Assembly: GCF_900167565.1 (NCBI RefSeq) | Contig: NZ_FUZV01000001.1 | Location: 1,961,001-2,025,000, forward strand | Source of the DNA: Pseudoxanthomonas indica | GTDB lineage: Bacteria > Pseudomonadota > Gammaproteobacteria > Xanthomonadales > Xanthomonadaceae | Direction: 5' to 3' | Length of the DNA stretch: 64,000 nt | Shown here: positions 39,871 through 48,839 of the stretch, piece after piece | Numbering within the stretch: the first letter of the stretch is position 1 | Layout: each line of letters opens with the position of its first letter | Program-made: the position numbers and the translations under genes | Notes under the pieces: generated by a model | Told to the model about the DNA's origin: nothing | What the model saw: only the letters and a program-made list of their open reading frames with translations | Databases searched by the model: none

Positions 39871-41002
39871 ACTTCAATCCTTCCACCAGCACATCCAGCA
39901 GCTGCTCCTTCGGATCCTGCCGCTGCTCCCAGTACATGATCCCGCCCAGGCCGCGCTCACGCACGAACGCCGCCTTGGCGCGCAGGGCCTGAGGATCTTC
40001 GTAACTGATCATCCGCCGCGTGCTTGGATTCCACAGCCATGCTGCCTGCGCCTGCTCATCCCAGTGGCGCTGGAAGCCGTTGCGGTCCAGATGGTTGTCG
40101 GCGATCTCCTGCCATGCCACAAAGCCGCCATCGCCTCCGAACGCCTGCTGCAGGCCATCGTGCGCAGCGCCCACATCGGCAAACGTGCGCCCGTAGAACG
40201 CCGCGCCGATGTTGATCTTGCGGGGCGGTGCGCCGGCCGCGAGAAACTCGTCGACGGCCTGTTCAGTGGTGCGGCTGCCGGCAGGCGCGACGGCGGATCG
40301 ATGCAGGCCGGCGTGATGGCCGGTGGTCGCGGTCAGGCTGCCGTAGAAGTCGTAGGTCATCAGGTTGATCCAGTCCAGGATCTCCGCGATGCGCTTGATC
40401 TCCAGGCCACGCGCGGCCTCACCATCGGCGGCGGCAATGGTCAGCAGGTATTCGCGGCCGGGATTGACCTGCTCCAGCGCATCCAGCTTCGCGCGTACGG
40501 CTTCCAGCATCAGCGTGAAGTTGTGCTTGTCGGCCGGGCTGTGGCTGATGCCGGGACCGGGATGGCCGGGATACTCCCAGTCGATATCCAGTCCATCCAG
40601 ATCATGCCGGCGCACCAGCTCCACCGCGGTGTCGGCGAAACGCGCGCGCGCCGTCTCGCTGGCGGCCGCTTCGGAAAAATTGCCCGCGCCCCAGCCGCCC
40701 ACGGACAACAGGATTTTCAGTTGGGGATTGTCGTCGCGCAGCTTGACCAGCCCGGCCAGCGACGCGGTCGCCATCTCGTGCGGAAGGAACACTTCGTGCG
40801 CGGCGTTGACGTGGGCGAACGCAAAATTGATCACGTCCAGTTTGCCGGCGCTGATCGCGGGCAGGGTCGGCCCGTCGGCGACATAGCCGATGATGCGGTA
40901 ATCCTGCGGCGCGGCGGGCTCTGCCGCGATTGCGCTACCCGCCGTTGCGGCCAGCATCATCACCAGCGCCATCGCGCCCACACCTTGCCAAGCCTTGCGC
41001 AT
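39869..41002 (-). CDS. GH18 family glycoside hydrolase (chitinase-like)
   Basis: 377 residues from the ATG at 41002, giving a signal peptide (cleavage near AIAAE, residue 27). GH18 motifs: LLSVGGWG (strand 3, 99-105) and DGLDIDWEY (136-144) with catalytic acid Glu143. Single catalytic domain with no chitin-binding module. Secreted enzyme hydrolysing beta-1,4-N-acetylglucosamine bonds; chitin versus other substrates cannot be told. Confidence 0.92.
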   Translation of the reverse strand: MRKAWQGVGAMALVMMLAATAGSAIAAEPAAPQDYRIIGYVADGPTLPAISAGKLDVINFAFAHVNAAHEVFLPHEMATASLAGLVKLRDDNPQLKILLSVGGWGAGNFSEAAASETARARFADTAVELVRRHDLDGLDIDWEYPGHPGPGISHSPADKHNFTLMLEAVRAKLDALEQVNPGREYLLTIAAADGEAARGLEIKRIAEILDWINLMTYDFYGSLTATTGHHAGLHRSAVAPAGSRTTEQAVDEFLAAGAPPRKINIGAAFYGRTFADVGAAHDGLQQAFGGDGGFVAWQEIADNHLDRNGFQRHWDEQAQAAWLWNPSTRRMISYEDPQALRAKAAFVRERGLGGIMYWEQRQDPKEQLLDVLVEGLK

Positions 41003-41030
41003 GCCAAGCTCCTTCCAGGGGAAGGGGCAC

Positions 41031-41088
41031 TGTAGGAGGGGCTTCAGCCCCGAAGCAAGAAAAACCCCATTGCGCGAAGCTGTAGCGG
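41031..41088. repeat. REP-like element between chitinase and rhomboid genes
   Basis: TGTAGGAGGGGCTTCAGCCC (from 41031) forms a GGGGC-TTCA-GCCCC stem and resembles the TGTAGGAGCGGCTTCAGCCGC REP family of Pseudomonas and xanthomonads. A diverged inverted copy, CTGTAGCGGGCTCAGCCCG, follows at about 41080. Confidence 0.6.
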
Positions 41089-41090
41089 GC

Positions 41091-41876
41091 TCAGCCCGGC
41101 GGATCACGCGGTGGCGGAAACCGCAACACCACGCCGCGCGAACCATCGCTGTCCTGCGGTCGTACCCACAACACCGGCACCTCGCGCGGCGCAGGCGGTT
41201 TCAACTCGTCATGCAAGCGCGAGATCTCCACGTCTTCTTCTTCTTCCCAGCTGTAGCGCTTGCGCGGCAAGGGCGGATCCAGCTTGCGGAACAGAATCGC
41301 CGCGATCAGCCCACCTACCGCACCGCCCATGTGCGCCTGCCACGACACGCCGGCCTCCTGCGGCAACACGCTGAGGATCATGCCGCCATAGAACAGGAAC
41401 GCGATCATCCCGGCCGCGATCGCCGCGCGATCACGCCGCAACAGTCCGAGCATGAAGATCATGAACATCAGTCCATGGGTCAGCCCGCTGGCGCCCAGAT
41501 GATGGGTGCCCGGATCGCCGAGCAACCACGGTCCCAATCCCGCGCCCAGCCACACCACCGGCACCGCCCACAAGGTCGCACGCGGATACACGCTGCCTGC
41601 GAGCGTGCCCAGGATGAGCAGCGCGGTGGCATTGGCGGCGATGTGTTCCACCGAGCCATGCAGCAGCGGCGCGGTCAGGATGCCGAGCAGCCCCGAGGCC
41701 TGCAGCGGTGCAATGGCAAACGGCGACCAGTCGAAGCTGGACTGCGCCGAGTAGACGATGACCAGCAACAACACGAACGCCAGGCTCAGGTTCAAGCCCC
41801 GGAGCAGACGGCGGCGGTCATGCCGCCGCTGGTGTTCGGCATCGAAGGCCGGATGATCGGGATGATGAAGGTCCAT
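41091..41876 (-). CDS. rhomboid family intramembrane serine protease
   Basis: 261 residues from the ATG at 41876. About six helices between residues 27 and 195. Catalytic Ser130 in GASG, His182 in the last core helix (HMGGAVGG), and the HxxxN motif His78/Asn82. The soluble C-terminal tail (about 195-261) is Arg/Glu/Pro-rich. Cleaves membrane proteins within the bilayer. Follows terC on the same strand across an 85-base spacer with a strong hairpin. Confidence 0.9.
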   Translation of the reverse strand: MDLHHPDHPAFDAEHQRRHDRRRLLRGLNLSLAFVLLLVIVYSAQSSFDWSPFAIAPLQASGLLGILTAPLLHGSVEHIAANATALLILGTLAGSVYPRATLWAVPVVWLGAGLGPWLLGDPGTHHLGASGLTHGLMFMIFMLGLLRRDRAAIAAGMIAFLFYGGMILSVLPQEAGVSWQAHMGGAVGGLIAAILFRKLDPPLPRKRYSWEEEEDVEISRLHDELKPPAPREVPVLWVRPQDSDGSRGVVLRFPPPRDPPG

Positions 41877-41889
41877 GCGAAATCCATGG

Positions 41890-41921
41890 CGCCGCGCCCT
41901 GGCGATTGCAAGGGCGCGGCG
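41890..41921 (-). promoter_or_regulatory. 11-bp hairpin between terC and rhomboid gene
   Basis: Arms 41890-41900 and 41911-41921, ten-base loop, GC-rich, no U-run. It ends 13 bases before the rhomboid start. A second small stem (41935-41948) lies closer to terC. It may reduce read-through from terC or shield the ribosome site. Confidence 0.45.
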
Positions 41922-41961
41922 ACCTGGACGGAGCATCCCGCAGGCGGGACGGTCCGCCGGC

Positions 41962-42921
41962 TCAGCCGCCGTGGGCGGCCTTGGCCGGGCGCGCCAGGCT
42001 CAGCGCGATGGTCACGCCCAGGATCATCGCCACGCCGGCCAGCGACCACAGCACGGGAATCTTGTAGACGTCGATCAGCAACATCTTGCTGCCGATGAAA
42101 GCCAGCACGATCGCCAGGCCGTAGGGCAGCAGATGGAAACGATCGGCCATGCCGGCCAGCAGGAAGAACATCGCGCGCAGGCCCAGCACCGCGAACACGT
42201 TTGAGGTCAGCACGATGAACGGGTCCGAGGTGATCGCGAAGATCGCCGGGATGCTGTCCACCGCGAAGATCACGTCGGTCACGCCAATCAGCACCAGCAC
42301 CACGAACAGCGGCGTATACCAGCGCACGCCGTCGCGACGCACGCTCAGATCCGCACCGTGATAGTCGGGCGTCAGGCGCAGATGGTTGCGCATCCAGCGC
42401 AGCACCGGGTTCTTCTCCAGGTCCGGCTCCTTGCCGGCGGCAAACCACATCTTGATGCCGGTCAGCAGCAGGAACGCGCCAAACACGTAGAGCAGCCAAT
42501 GGAATTTGGCCAGCAGCGCGGCGCCGGCAAAGATCAGGATGCCGCGCAACACGATCGCGCCCAGCACGCCAATCACCAGCACACGCTGGCGCTGCTCTTC
42601 CGGAACGGCGAAGTAGCTCATCACCATCAGGAACACGAAGATGTTGTCCACCGCCAGCGACTTCTCGACCAGATAGCCGGTCAGGAATTCCAGGCCGACC
42701 TTGTTGGCCATCGCCGCGCCAGCGGTCTCATGCAGGTACCACCACAGGCCGCCGTTGAAGAGCAGCGCCAGGGCTATCCAGCCCAGGCTCCACCACAGCG
42801 CTTCCTTGAAGGTGACCTTGTGCGCGCCACCGTGGCGCATCAGCACCAGGTCGGCCAGCAGGGCCACCAGGACCACGCCGGCAAAGCCAGCCCATAACCA
42901 CGGATTACCGATAGATTCCAT
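41962..42921 (-). CDS. TerC family membrane protein (Alx-like)
   Basis: 319 residues, about nine helices. Conserved acidic residues in the helices, such as EKSLAVDNIFVF and TDVIFAVDSIPAIF, match the TerC/Alx metal-exporter family. The central loop (about 160-190) is cytoplasmic and charged. An upstream yybP-ykoY riboswitch strongly links the gene to Mn2+ export, as for E. coli alx. Confidence 0.93.
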   Translation of the reverse strand: MESIGNPWLWAGFAGVVLVALLADLVLMRHGGAHKVTFKEALWWSLGWIALALLFNGGLWWYLHETAGAAMANKVGLEFLTGYLVEKSLAVDNIFVFLMVMSYFAVPEEQRQRVLVIGVLGAIVLRGILIFAGAALLAKFHWLLYVFGAFLLLTGIKMWFAAGKEPDLEKNPVLRWMRNHLRLTPDYHGADLSVRRDGVRWYTPLFVVLVLIGVTDVIFAVDSIPAIFAITSDPFIVLTSNVFAVLGLRAMFFLLAGMADRFHLLPYGLAIVLAFIGSKMLLIDVYKIPVLWSLAGVAMILGVTIALSLARPAKAAHGG

Positions 42922-42990
42922 TGCGATTCCCAGACAGGTGAAGGGTGGGCCGCAGGGACGGTCAAGCAGGGAATCGAGGGGATTCCGGAC

Positions 42991-43017
42991 AGACCTTCGC
43001 CAAAACGGCGAAGGTCT
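42991..43017 (-). promoter_or_regulatory. alternative hairpin of the Mn2+ riboswitch
   Basis: Eleven-base perfect arms (42991-43001, 43007-43017) with a GUUUU loop. Its 5' arm contains the P1 3' strand, so it and P1 are mutually exclusive. There is no U-run after it, so it would act on translation, pausing or Rho rather than as an intrinsic terminator. Confidence 0.65.
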
Positions 43018-43109
43018 CGCTCACAACCGTCCGGGACGATTGCCGTGGGACCGGAGCATTACGCTCGAATTGACGGCCTTCACGCTTGGGAGCTACTCCC
43101 CTTCTGCCG
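43006..43109 (-). ncRNA. yybP-ykoY (manganese) riboswitch upstream of terC
   Basis: On the minus strand, about 104 nt. The conserved core AAGGGGAGUAGC (from 43103) is followed by GCCGUCAA and GAGCGAGACCUUCGCC. P1 forms between CGGC(A)GAAGG (43109-43100) and CCUUCGCCG (43014-43006) with one bulged A. The 3' P1 arm can instead join an 11-bp hairpin (43017-42991). The TerC ATG is 85 bases further. The pattern matches the Mn2+-sensing family. Confidence 0.85.
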
Positions 43110-43112
43110 GCG

Positions 43113-43141
43113 ATTCTCCCGGTCATGGCGGTCGCGGTCAA
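43113..43141 (-). promoter_or_regulatory. promoter for the terC riboswitch transcript
   Basis: On the minus strand TTGACC (43136-43141), 17-base spacer, GAGAAT (43113-43118). Predicted start about 43106, right at the 5' end of the aptamer P1. Confidence 0.6.
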
Positions 43142-43164
43142 CCGTGGCGGGTAAAATGTGCGGC

Positions 43165-44334
43165 ATGAACAGTCAAAACCCCGTTGTCCGCCTGAAGAAC
43201 GCCTGGCGCTCCAGCCACCCGTGGATTTTCCAGAAACTGGTGGAGAAGCCCGCCCAGAAACCCAAGCCCGGCAGCATTGTCGAGGTCGTCGGCGTGGACG
43301 GCGAGTGGATTGGCCGCGGCTTCTACAACGGCCATTCGCGGATCGCGGTGCGCATCCTGGAGACGCATCCGGAGGTGCCGGTCGACGCCGGCTGGTTCTC
43401 GCGCAAGATTGCCGAGGCCGTTTCGCTGCGCCGCGACCTGCTCAAGCTGGACGGCATCACCAACGCCTGGCGCGTGGTCCATGCCGAAGGCGACGGCCTG
43501 TCCGGGCTGGTGGTGGATCGCTATGGCGATCTGCTGGTGGTGGAGTTCTTCAGCGCCGGCATGTTCCGCCACCGCGAGTGGATCTACGAGGCCCTGCTGG
43601 AGCAGTTCCCCGGCGCACGCTTCTACAGCTTTGCCGAAGAGCACATCCAGAAGCAGGAAAGCTTCGACTTCCGCGCGCCGGATCCGGTGCCACCCTCGGT
43701 CATTAGCGAGAACGGCATCAAGTTCCGCGCCGATCCGGCCGGCGCGCACAAGACCGGCTTCTTCGCCGATCAGCGCGAGAACCGCGAGTGGCTCTCGCAC
43801 CAGTGCCAGGACAAGCGCGTGCTCGATCTGTGCTGCAACACTGGCGGCTTTGCGGTGTACGCGGCCGCGCGCGGCGCCAGCGAAGTGGTGGGCGTGGACA
43901 TCGACGAAGACGTGATCGAGATCGCCAAGGGCAATGCGCGCCTGAACGAGGTCAAGCCGAAGTTCGTCCAGGCGGACATCTTTCCGTACCTGCGCGATGC
44001 CGCCAACCGCGGCGATCAGTACGACGTGGTGATCCTGGATCCGGCCAAGATGACCCGCGATCGCGAGCAGGTGATCAACGCGCTCAAGAAATACCTGGAC
44101 ATGAACAAGCTCGCGCTGGGCGTGGTCAAGCCCGGTGGCCTGCTGGCCACCTTCTCCTGCACCGGCCTGGTCAGCGAGGAACAGTTCCTGGACATGCTGC
44201 GCCGCGCGGCCTACTTCTCAGGGCGCACGATCCAGATCCTCAAGGTGTCCGGCGCCGGCCCGGACCATCCGTTCATGGCGCACGTGCAGGAATCGCGCTA
44301 TCTCAAGGCGGTGTTCTGCCGCGTGCTGGATTGA
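43165..44334 (+). CDS. rlmI: 23S rRNA (cytosine-5)-methyltransferase RlmI-type
   Basis: 389 residues from the ATG at 43165. N-terminal PUA domain (about 1-75), then a class I SAM methyltransferase with VLDLCCNTGGFAVYAA (motif I, about 215-230) and a later DPAKMTRDR (motif IV). In E. coli RlmI makes m5C1962 in 23S rRNA. Divergent from the riboswitch-controlled terC. The 5' region overlaps the terC promoter area. Confidence 0.9.
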   Translation: MNSQNPVVRLKNAWRSSHPWIFQKLVEKPAQKPKPGSIVEVVGVDGEWIGRGFYNGHSRIAVRILETHPEVPVDAGWFSRKIAEAVSLRRDLLKLDGITNAWRVVHAEGDGLSGLVVDRYGDLLVVEFFSAGMFRHREWIYEALLEQFPGARFYSFAEEHIQKQESFDFRAPDPVPPSVISENGIKFRADPAGAHKTGFFADQRENREWLSHQCQDKRVLDLCCNTGGFAVYAAARGASEVVGVDIDEDVIEIAKGNARLNEVKPKFVQADIFPYLRDAANRGDQYDVVILDPAKMTRDREQVINALKKYLDMNKLALGVVKPGGLLATFSCTGLVSEEQFLDMLRRAAYFSGRTIQILKVSGAGPDHPFMAHVQESRYLKAVFCRVLD

Positions 44335-44372
44335 GGACGGCCACGGCAGTTCTCCCCGCTGGACCTGCAATG

Positions 44373-44399
44373 AAAAAGGCGACCCTGGGTCGCCTTTTT
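44373..44399. terminator. bidirectional terminator between rlmI and fabV
   Basis: Twelve-base perfect arms (44373-44384, 44388-44399), three-base loop, ending in TTTTT on the plus strand and AAAAA on the other side, so it works for both convergent genes. Confidence 0.92.
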
Positions 44400-44418
44400 C
44401 ACACGTAAGCGTGCTGGC

Positions 44419-45636
44419 TCAACTCTCCGGCGACAGCTCGATCACATCGAAGTCCACTTCCGGATTGACGTCGGCGTTGTAGTCCACGTCATCGCGCTCG
44501 AAGCCGAACAGCTTGAGGAACTCGTGCTTGTAGCCGGCGTAGTCGGTGAGCTCGAACAGGTTCTCCGTGCTGACCTGCGGCCACAACTGCTTGCAGGTGT
44601 CCTGCACATCCGGGCGCAGTTCCCAGTCGTCCAGGCGCAGGCGGTGTTCGTCATCAGTCTCGCCCGGCTTGCCGTCTTCGCGGTACATGCGCTCGCGGAA
44701 CAGGCGATTGAGTTGCTCGATGGTGCCTTCGTGCAGGCCCTTCTCTTTCATGATCTTGAAGACCATGGAGATATACAGCGGCATCACCGGAATCGCCGAG
44801 CTGGCCTGGGTCACCACCGACTTGAGCACCGCCACGTTGGCGCTGCCGCCACTTTCGCCCAGGCGCTTGTCCAGCCGCTGCGCGGTGTGGTCCAGATCCA
44901 CCTTGGCCTTGCCCAGCGCACCGTGCCAGTAAATCGGCCAGGTGATCTCGGTACCGATGTAGCTGAAGGCCACCGTGCGCGCACCGGGCGCGAGCACGCC
45001 GGCCTGGTCGAGCGCGTTGATCCACAGCTCCCAGTCCTGGCCGCCCATCACGGCGATGGTGTCTTCCACTTCCTGCTCGGTGGCCGGTTCAATCGAGGCC
45101 TGGACGATGGTGTCCTTGTTGGTGTCGATCGCCGTGGAGGTGTAGGTCTTGCCGAGTGGCTTGAGCGCCGAGCGCTTCACTTCGCCCGTGCCCGGCAGCT
45201 TGCGCACCGGCGAGGCCAGCGAGTAGATGACCAGATCCACCTGGCCGCCCATCTCGTTCTTGATCAGCTCGATGACCTTGGCGCGTGCTTCGTCGGAGAA
45301 CGCATCGCCGTTGATCGACTTGCTGTACAGGCCTTCGGCCTTGGCGAACTTGTCGAACGCGGCGCTGTTGTACCAGCCGGCCGTGCCCGGCTTCTTGTCG
45401 GTGCCGGGCTTCTCGAAGAACACGCCCAGCGTGTCCGCACCAAAGCCGAACGCCGCGCTGATGCGCGCGGCCAGGCCGTAGCCGCTGGATGCGCCAATCA
45501 CCAGCACCTTCTTCGGTCCGTCAGTGCGAACGCCTTGTGCGCGGGTGGCGGCGATCTGATCGCGCACGTTGAGCTCGCAACCGAGCGGATGCGTGGTGGT
45601 GCAGATGAAGCCGCGAACCTTGGGCTGGATGATCAA
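44419..45636 (-). CDS. fabV: enoyl-[acyl-carrier-protein] reductase FabV
   Basis: 405 residues. Start codon is TTG at 45636 ([20 protein letters not shown], exact family start); no in-frame ATG fits. Catalytic Tyr236 and Lys245 form the Y-x8-K motif; NADH site near residues 47-53 (GASSGYG). Reduces trans-2-enoyl-ACP in fatty-acid elongation; FabV enzymes are naturally tolerant to triclosan. A TTG start may lower expression. Confidence 0.96.
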   Translation of the reverse strand: MIIQPKVRGFICTTTHPLGCELNVRDQIAATRAQGVRTDGPKKVLVIGASSGYGLAARISAAFGFGADTLGVFFEKPGTDKKPGTAGWYNSAAFDKFAKAEGLYSKSINGDAFSDEARAKVIELIKNEMGGQVDLVIYSLASPVRKLPGTGEVKRSALKPLGKTYTSTAIDTNKDTIVQASIEPATEQEVEDTIAVMGGQDWELWINALDQAGVLAPGARTVAFSYIGTEITWPIYWHGALGKAKVDLDHTAQRLDKRLGESGGSANVAVLKSVVTQASSAIPVMPLYISMVFKIMKEKGLHEGTIEQLNRLFRERMYREDGKPGETDDEHRLRLDDWELRPDVQDTCKQLWPQVSTENLFELTDYAGYKHEFLKLFGFERDDVDYNADVNPEVDFDVIELSPES

Positions 45637-45737
45637 CGTCGTCTACCTTGTGTATGTCTGCGCGGCATCTTAGTGCGCATGGGCCGGCGATTGAAGCCCG
45701 GACAGGACGATCACCATGACAGACGGGGGCGTATGGG

Positions 45738-47168
45738 TTAGTTCCTGGCCAATACGCTGTTGCGGCGGCTGTAGAGGAAATACACCAGCACACCCACCAC
45801 GTTCCAGGCCAGGAACCACAGCTGCGTCTTGTGCGGCAGGCTCCAGAACAGATACAGGCAGCCGCCGATCGCCAGCGGTCCCACCACCCAGGCCAGCGGT
45901 GTGCGGAACACGCGCGGCCGCGACGGGTCGCGCACGCGCAGCACCAGCAGGCACACCGACACCGCCACGAACGCCGCCAGCGTGCCGGCATTGGCCAGCG
46001 CGGCGATTTCATCCAGCCGCGCCACGCCGGCCAGTGCGGCCACCAGAATGGCGGTGAACACGGTGATGGCCACCGGCGTGCCAGTGCGCGCATTGACCTT
46101 GGACAGGCCGCGCGGCAGCAGGCCGTCGCGCGACATCACGAAGAAGATCCGGCTCTGGCCATAGAAGAACGCCAGCAGCACGGTCGGCAAGGCGATGACC
46201 GCCACGATGCCGATGATGAAGGCGGCGGTAGGTTGGCCGAGTTCGCGCATGATCAGCGCCAGCGGCTCGGCGCTCTTGCCGAACACCGTGTAGCTCATCG
46301 CACCGACGGCCGCCAGCGCCACCACCAGATAGATCAGCGTGCAGCCGACCATCGAACCGACGATGCCGATGGACAGGTTGCGCCCGGGATTCTTGGTTTC
46401 CTCGGCAGCGGTGGAGATCGCGTCGAAGCCGTAGAAGGCGAAGAAGATGATCGCCGCCGCCGCCATCACGCCACGCTCGACACCGTCGGCGCTCAGCGAT
46501 TTGGGGAAGCCGTAGGGCATGAAGGGATGCAGGTTGTTCGAATCGAACGCCGGCAACGCCACCGCGATGAACACGCCCAGCGCAATCAGCTTGAACACCA
46601 CCAGCACCGCGTTGATGGTGGCGCTCTCGCGGGTGCCGGCCATCAGCGCGCCAGCGACCAGGAAGGTGATGACAATCGCCGGCAGGTTGAGCACGCCACC
46701 GGCATGCGGGCCGGCGGCCAGCGCCTGCGGCAAGGTCACGTCCACCCCGGTGTTCTGCGAGATCCATTGCAGGAAGCCGACGAAGTAGCCCGACCAGCCC
46801 ACCGCCACCGTGCTGACCACCAGCGAATATTCCAGGATCAGGCTCCAGCCGACGATCCAGGCGATCGATTCGCCGAGCACTGCGTAGCTGTAGGTGTAGG
46901 CGCTGCCGGCCGCCGGCATCATCGTCGACATTTCGGCATAGGCCAGCGCGGCGCAGGCGCAGATCATCCCGGCAATCACGAACGACAGCAGCACGGCCGG
47001 CCCGGCCTTGTCCGCGCCCACGCCAATCAGCGTGTAGATGCCGGTGCCGACGATGGCGCCGATACCCAGCGCCACCAGGTGCGGCCAGGACAGGGTGGGA
47101 ACCAGCCGTCGGCCTTCCTCATGCACGGTGACCTGATCGATGGATTTGCGCCGGAGCAAGCTATGCAT
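45738..47168 (-). CDS. APC family amino-acid permease
   Basis: 476 residues from the ATG at 47168 (MHSLLRRKSIDQV). About 12 helices, with the APC unwound-helix motif GIGAIVGTGIYTLIG in helix 1. Resembles the cationic amino-acid transporter/YfnA-like branch. Substrate unresolved. Divergent from rmuC. Confidence 0.9.
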   Translation of the reverse strand: MHSLLRRKSIDQVTVHEEGRRLVPTLSWPHLVALGIGAIVGTGIYTLIGVGADKAGPAVLLSFVIAGMICACAALAYAEMSTMMPAAGSAYTYSYAVLGESIAWIVGWSLILEYSLVVSTVAVGWSGYFVGFLQWISQNTGVDVTLPQALAAGPHAGGVLNLPAIVITFLVAGALMAGTRESATINAVLVVFKLIALGVFIAVALPAFDSNNLHPFMPYGFPKSLSADGVERGVMAAAAIIFFAFYGFDAISTAAEETKNPGRNLSIGIVGSMVGCTLIYLVVALAAVGAMSYTVFGKSAEPLALIMRELGQPTAAFIIGIVAVIALPTVLLAFFYGQSRIFFVMSRDGLLPRGLSKVNARTGTPVAITVFTAILVAALAGVARLDEIAALANAGTLAAFVAVSVCLLVLRVRDPSRPRVFRTPLAWVVGPLAIGGCLYLFWSLPHKTQLWFLAWNVVGVLVYFLYSRRNSVLARN

Positions 47169-47318
47169 GGGTGATCCTGGGAAGGCGGTGGCGCCGGTGT
47201 CGCCGGCACGAGGCCGTGGCGAGGTGGCCACGGCGCGCGTGCAGGCTAATGGCCCGCCCCGCCGGCTGGCAACCGTTCCCGCCGCATCCCCTGAGATCGC
47301 CACGGCTACACTGTCGCC

Positions 47319-48680
47319 ATGAATTCCCAGACCCTGCTCCTGATCCTCGTCTTCCTGGCCGCGCTGGCGGTGGTCCTGCAGCTGGTGATGCTGCTGCGCA
47401 AGCCGTCCGGCAACCCGGCCGACAAGCTGGGCGAGCAGCTTGAGCGCGCACTGCGCGACGAGCACCGCGAAGGCCGCGGCGAACTGCGTGAGCAGCTCGA
47501 AGGCCTGTCGCGCCAGCAGGAGACCCGCATCGACGGCTTCGGCCGCAACCTGGCCGATCTGGGCACGCGCACCGATCAACGCCTGGATGTGTTGCGCGAC
47601 AGCCTGACCGAGGACGCGCGCAAGGGCCGGCTGGAATCGGCCGAGTCGCAGCAGCGCTTCGCCGACAATCTGGGCCAGCGCCTGTCCGAGCTGACCCAGC
47701 GCAACGAGCAGCGCATCGGCGAAATGCGCACCACCCTGGAAGCGCGCCTGAAGGAGCTGCAGGCCGACAACACCGCCAAGCTCGAGCAGATGCGGCAGAC
47801 CGTGGACGAGAAGCTGCACGCCACCCTGGAGACCCGCCTGACCGAAAGCTTCGGCAACGTCACCCGCATGCTGGCGCAGGTGCACCAGGGCCTGGGCGAC
47901 ATGACCAAGCTGGCCGCCGACGTGGGCGGCCTGCAGCGCGTGCTGACCAACGTCAAGACGCGCGGGGTGTTCGGCGAAGTGCAGCTGGCCGGCTTGCTCG
48001 AACAGGTATTCGCACCGGATCAGTACGCCGCCAACGTCGCGACCGTGCCGGGCAGCAGTGAGCGGGTGGAGTTCGCCGTGCGCTTCCCCGGCGTCTCCGA
48101 CGATGGCACCGTCTGGCTGCCGATCGATGCCAAGTTCCCGCGTGAAGACTACGAGCGCCTGCTGGATGCGCAGGAACAGGCCGACGTGGAAGGCGTGCGC
48201 CAGTACAGCGACGCGCTGGAGCGCGCCATCCGCGTGCAGGCCAAGGAGATCCGCAAGTACATCGCCGCGCCGCATACCACCGAGTTCGCGATCATGTTCC
48301 TGCCCACCGAGGGCCTGTATGCCGAAGTGCTGCGCCGCCCGGGCCTGTTCGAGGCCATCCAGCGCGAACACCGCATCACCCTGGCCGGGCCGACCACGCT
48401 GCTGGCCCTGCTCACCAGCCTGCAGGTCGGTTTCCGCACGCTGGCCATCGAAAAGCGTTCGGCCGAGGTCTGGAACATCCTCGGCAGCGCCAAGCGCGAG
48501 TTCGGCAAGTTCGCCGACGTGCTGGACTCGGTCAAGAACAAGCTCGACCAGGCCAGCAAGCAGATCGATCAGACCGGCGTACGCACGCGCGCCATCGAGC
48601 GCAGCCTGCGCGAGGTGGAATCACTGCCCAGCGCGGATGCGCCGGCGTTGACGAGGGACTCAGACGAATCGAAAGACTGA
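47319..48680 (+). CDS. rmuC: DNA recombination protein RmuC
   Basis: 453 residues. N-terminal membrane helix (about 4-22), a long coiled coil (about 30-200), then the conserved RmuC domain (about 205-390) with LPIDAKFPREDYERL. Limits inversions between short inverted repeats in E. coli. Followed by a terminator. Confidence 0.95.
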   Translation: MNSQTLLLILVFLAALAVVLQLVMLLRKPSGNPADKLGEQLERALRDEHREGRGELREQLEGLSRQQETRIDGFGRNLADLGTRTDQRLDVLRDSLTEDARKGRLESAESQQRFADNLGQRLSELTQRNEQRIGEMRTTLEARLKELQADNTAKLEQMRQTVDEKLHATLETRLTESFGNVTRMLAQVHQGLGDMTKLAADVGGLQRVLTNVKTRGVFGEVQLAGLLEQVFAPDQYAANVATVPGSSERVEFAVRFPGVSDDGTVWLPIDAKFPREDYERLLDAQEQADVEGVRQYSDALERAIRVQAKEIRKYIAAPHTTEFAIMFLPTEGLYAEVLRRPGLFEAIQREHRITLAGPTTLLALLTSLQVGFRTLAIEKRSAEVWNILGSAKREFGKFADVLDSVKNKLDQASKQIDQTGVRTRAIERSLREVESLPSADAPALTRDSDESKD

Positions 48681-48725
48681 TCCCAACCGCGCGCTCCGGC
48701 GCCGACGCAGGCAAGCAGGCAAAAA

Positions 48726-48754
48726 GAAACCCGGCCAAGGCCGGGTTTTTCTTT
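48726..48754 (+). terminator. rho-independent terminator after rmuC
   Basis: Ten-base perfect arms (48727-48736, 48739-48748), two-base loop, T-rich tail. Confidence 0.88.
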
Positions 48755-48757
48755 GCC

Positions 48758-48835
48758 CCCTCTCCCGCGAGCGGGAAAGGTGAGGGCGGATTTTTGCTCC
48801 CTCTCCCGCTTGCGGGGGAGGGTTGGGGTGGGGAC
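48758..48835. repeat. REP-like palindromes between rmuC and mlaA
   Basis: Two elements with CTCCCGCGAGCGGGA and CTCCCGCTTGCGGGGGAG cores and flanking GGTGAGGGCGG / GGTTGGGGTGG tails, the common intergenic repeat form of xanthomonads. Same family as the copies at 37263-37315. Confidence 0.65.
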
Positions 48836-48839
48836 CGCC

